Shown in pieces: positions 33,671 through 35,204 of a stretch of DNA of 35,204 bases. The stretch spans positions 1 to 35,204 of the forward strand of contig CAZSOU010000021.1 of assembly GCA_964608595.1 (NCBI GenBank), written 5' to 3'. The DNA is from Oleiagrimonas sp964608595 (lineage in GTDB: Bacteria > Pseudomonadota > Gammaproteobacteria > Xanthomonadales > Rhodanobacteraceae). The translations under genes were made by a program, and so were the position numbers. The number at the start of each line of letters is the position of its first letter. The first letter of the stretch is position 1. Under the pieces are notes generated by a model, which had not been told where the DNA came from, did no database searches, and was given only the letters and a program-made list of their open reading frames with translations.

Positions 33671-33699
33671 ATTGAAGCCGGCCCCGGCCGTCCCCACGT
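33671..33699 (+). promoter_or_regulatory. Heat-shock (sigma-32) type promoter of hslVU
   Basis: ATTGAAG at 33671-33677, a 14-base spacer and CCCCACGT at 33692-33699 resemble the sigma-32 consensus CTTGAAA-N13/15-CCCCATNT (5 of 7 and all but one fixed position). Transcription would begin near 33707, 26 bases before hslV. hslVU is a known heat-shock operon in E. coli. Confidence 0.55.
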
Positions 33700-33732
33700 C
33701 AAGGTTCTCACCCAATCGATGGATGCCACTTC

Positions 33733-34290
33733 ATGGAATCATTCCACGCCACCACCATCATCTCGGTGCGCCGCGGCGACAAGGTCGTGATCGGCGGCGA
33801 CGGCCAGGTCACGCTGGGCAACACCGTCATGAAAGCCAATGCGCGCAAGATCCGACGTCTTGGCAAGGGCGACGTGTTGGCCGGATTTGCCGGCGCCACG
33901 GCCGATGCATTCACCTTGTTCGAACTGTTCGAACAGAAGCTGGAAAAGCACGGCCACAACCTCACCCGCGCCGCCGTGGAGATGGCCAAGGAATGGCGCA
34001 CCGACCGCCGCCTGGGTCGTCTGGAAGCCATGTTGGCGGTCGCCGACAAAACGGCATCGTTGCTGATTTCCGGCAATGGCGACGTGCTCGAACCCGAACA
34101 CGGCCTGATCACCATCGGCTCCGGCGGCCCGTATGCGCGCTCGGCGGCGCTGGCCATGCTCGATGACGACAGCAGCAAGCTCGATGCCCGCACGATCGTG
34201 GAAAAAGCCCTCAAGATCGCCGGCGATATCTGCATTTATACCAATCACAACGTGTCCATCGAGGAACTGACGCTGGAGAACGGGGGATAA
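33733..34290 (+). CDS. hslV: ATP-dependent protease proteolytic subunit HslV
   Basis: HslV is the N-terminal threonine peptidase that forms a dodecamer capped by HslU and degrades misfolded and regulatory proteins. The 185-residue protein contains TTIISVRRGDKVVIGGDGQVTLG, VMKANARKIRRL with the conserved lysine, LAGFAGATADAFTLFELFE and GSGGPYARSAALAML. The catalytic Thr is residue 7, behind the short leader MESFHA; E. coli HslV has only Met before it, so a six-residue propeptide must be removed. ATG 33733 is the only sensible start, although its ribosome site is weak. hslU follows after 111 bp. Confidence 0.95.
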   Translation: MESFHATTIISVRRGDKVVIGGDGQVTLGNTVMKANARKIRRLGKGDVLAGFAGATADAFTLFELFEQKLEKHGHNLTRAAVEMAKEWRTDRRLGRLEAMLAVADKTASLLISGNGDVLEPEHGLITIGSGGPYARSAALAMLDDDSSKLDARTIVEKALKIAGDICIYTNHNVSIEELTLENGG

Positions 34291-34401
34291 GGACGCAACG
34301 AATCGGAAGAGCCACACGCCGACTACCCGCGAACCATCCACCCGCCACCCCGTTCTCGACACATCATTCCCTGTTCATCATTCCCAATCCACGGCGCAGC
34401 C

Positions 34402-35204
34402 ATGTCTGAACTTACTCCCCGCGAAATCGTCAACGAACTTGATCGCTACATCATCGGCCAGAACGACGCCAAGCGCGCCGTCGCCGTGGCCCTGCGCAGT
34501 CGCTGGCGGCGCATGCAGCTCGATGAGGCGATGCGCAACGAAATCACGCCCAAGAACATCCTCATGATCGGCCCCACCGGCGTGGGCAAGACCGAAATCG
34601 CGCGGCGCCTGGCGACGCTTGCCAATGCGCCGTTCGTGAAAGTCGAGGCAACCAAATTCACCGAGGTCGGGTATGTGGGCAAGGATGTCGAGTCGATCAT
34701 CCGCGATCTTGCCGATTTGTCCTACAAATTGGCGCGTGAAGCGGCCAAGGCGCGGGTCCGCTCGCAGGCCGAAGACCATGCCGAAGATCGCATTCTCGAC
34801 GCTCTGCTGCCACGTCGCCAAAGCAACCAGCCCACCGACTGGAGCCAGGACAAGGTTGCCGACGACGCGACACCCGCCATCGAAAACGACACCCGTCAGA
34901 AGCTGCGCAAGAAACTGCGTGAAGGTGATCTGGACGATCGCGAGATCGAGCTCGACTTTGCCGCCAACATGGGCGTGGAAATCATGTCGCCGCCGGGCAT
35001 GGAAGAAATGGGCCAGCAACTGCAGCAGATGTTCCAGAACATGGGCAGCTCCAAGAGCCAGCGCCGCAAGCTGACCATCAAGGCCGCGCGTCCGCTGCTG
35101 ATCGAGGAAGAAGCCTCCAAGCTGCTCAACGACGAGGAAATGCGCGCTCAGGCGGTGGAAGCGGCCGAGCAGAATGGCATCGTCTTCATCGACGAGATCG
35201 ACAA
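34402..35204 (+). CDS. hslU: HslU ATPase subunit, 5' part
   Basis: This is the N-terminal 267 residues of the AAA+ unfoldase that feeds HslV; the gene runs off the right edge. MSELTPREIVNELDRYIIGQ is the canonical start. Walker A GPTGVGKT is at 57-64, followed by the pore loop in FTEVGYVGKDVESIIRDL. The variable I-domain occupies about 110-240 (acidic, with GMEEMGQQLQQMFQNMGSS). Walker B GIVFIDEID is reached at the last bases. It is probably co-transcribed with hslV from the heat-shock-like promoter. Confidence 0.96.
   Translation, partial: MSELTPREIVNELDRYIIGQNDAKRAVAVALRSRWRRMQLDEAMRNEITPKNILMIGPTGVGKTEIARRLATLANAPFVKVEATKFTEVGYVGKDVESIIRDLADLSYKLAREAAKARVRSQAEDHAEDRILDALLPRRQSNQPTDWSQDKVADDATPAIENDTRQKLRKKLREGDLDDREIELDFAANMGVEIMSPPGMEEMGQQLQQMFQNMGSSKSQRRKLTIKAARPLLIEEEASKLLNDEEMRAQAVEAAEQNGIVFIDEID

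Overview
The window reads as a chromosomal segment of a GC-rich gammaproteobacterium, most likely in the Xanthomonadales (Xanthomonadaceae/Rhodanobacteraceae). The clues are the LexA2-ImuA-ImuB-DnaE2 mutagenesis cassette, the DUF6776-bactofilin-ErpA-NudC-AmpE/MnmG neighbourhood, a bfd-bfr iron pair, a CRP/Clp-type box, and short REP-like repeats with a GCAGGAGCGCATCT core. Almost all of it is housekeeping DNA. No prophage, insertion sequence, CRISPR array or large accessory island is visible. Both ends are cut inside genes: plsB on the left and hslU on the right.

Layout. 1-6.3 kb: the plsB tail, periplasmic CpdB, a homoserine kinase (thrB) away from other threonine genes, an exported DmpA-type aminopeptidase and a DUF488 protein. 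6.4-7.1 kb: a decayed PAS/AraC regulator. 7.3-9.5 kb: tRNA-Met, rppH and an iron/heme group (Fur-boxed bfd, bfr, hemJ). 9.5-13.4 kb: a REP pair, a DUF6776 membrane coiled-coil protein overlapping a bactofilin, then erpA, nudC and ampE. 13.4-19 kb, minus strand: mnmG, a histidine-rich lipoprotein and pepN. The 631-bp gap between mnmG and the lipoprotein holds a GGA-rich structured RNA candidate and a perfect CRP-type palindrome. 19.1-23.4 kb: a mutarotase overlapping a serine/threonine dehydratase-like gene, then a shrunken ilv operon with leader peptide, attenuator, a 44-codon acetolactate synthase small-subunit fragment, and full-length ilvA. 23.4-26.8 kb: a DMT transporter, a second REP pair, tag, a pirin and a HAD phosphatase. 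26.9-32.6 kb: lexA2-imuA-imuB-dnaE2. 32.7-35.2 kb: a lipoprotein SodC, then hslV-hslU behind a heat-shock-like promoter.

How the genes work together. The best-defined unit is the SOS cassette: an operator ends 1 bp before the lexA2 start, and the four genes are packed with GTGA, 9-bp and ATGA junctions. The ilv locus keeps its attenuation machinery although the acetolactate synthase genes it would normally control are missing or truncated, so the attenuator now leads only to threonine deaminase. The bfd/bfr pair has matching upstream sequence and a Fur-like box.

The most novel-looking items are the candidate CsrB/RsmZ-type sRNA (15545-15706), the degenerate ilv operon, and the CRP box with no obvious target gene. 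All functional calls come from reading the sequence by eye; no database search was run.
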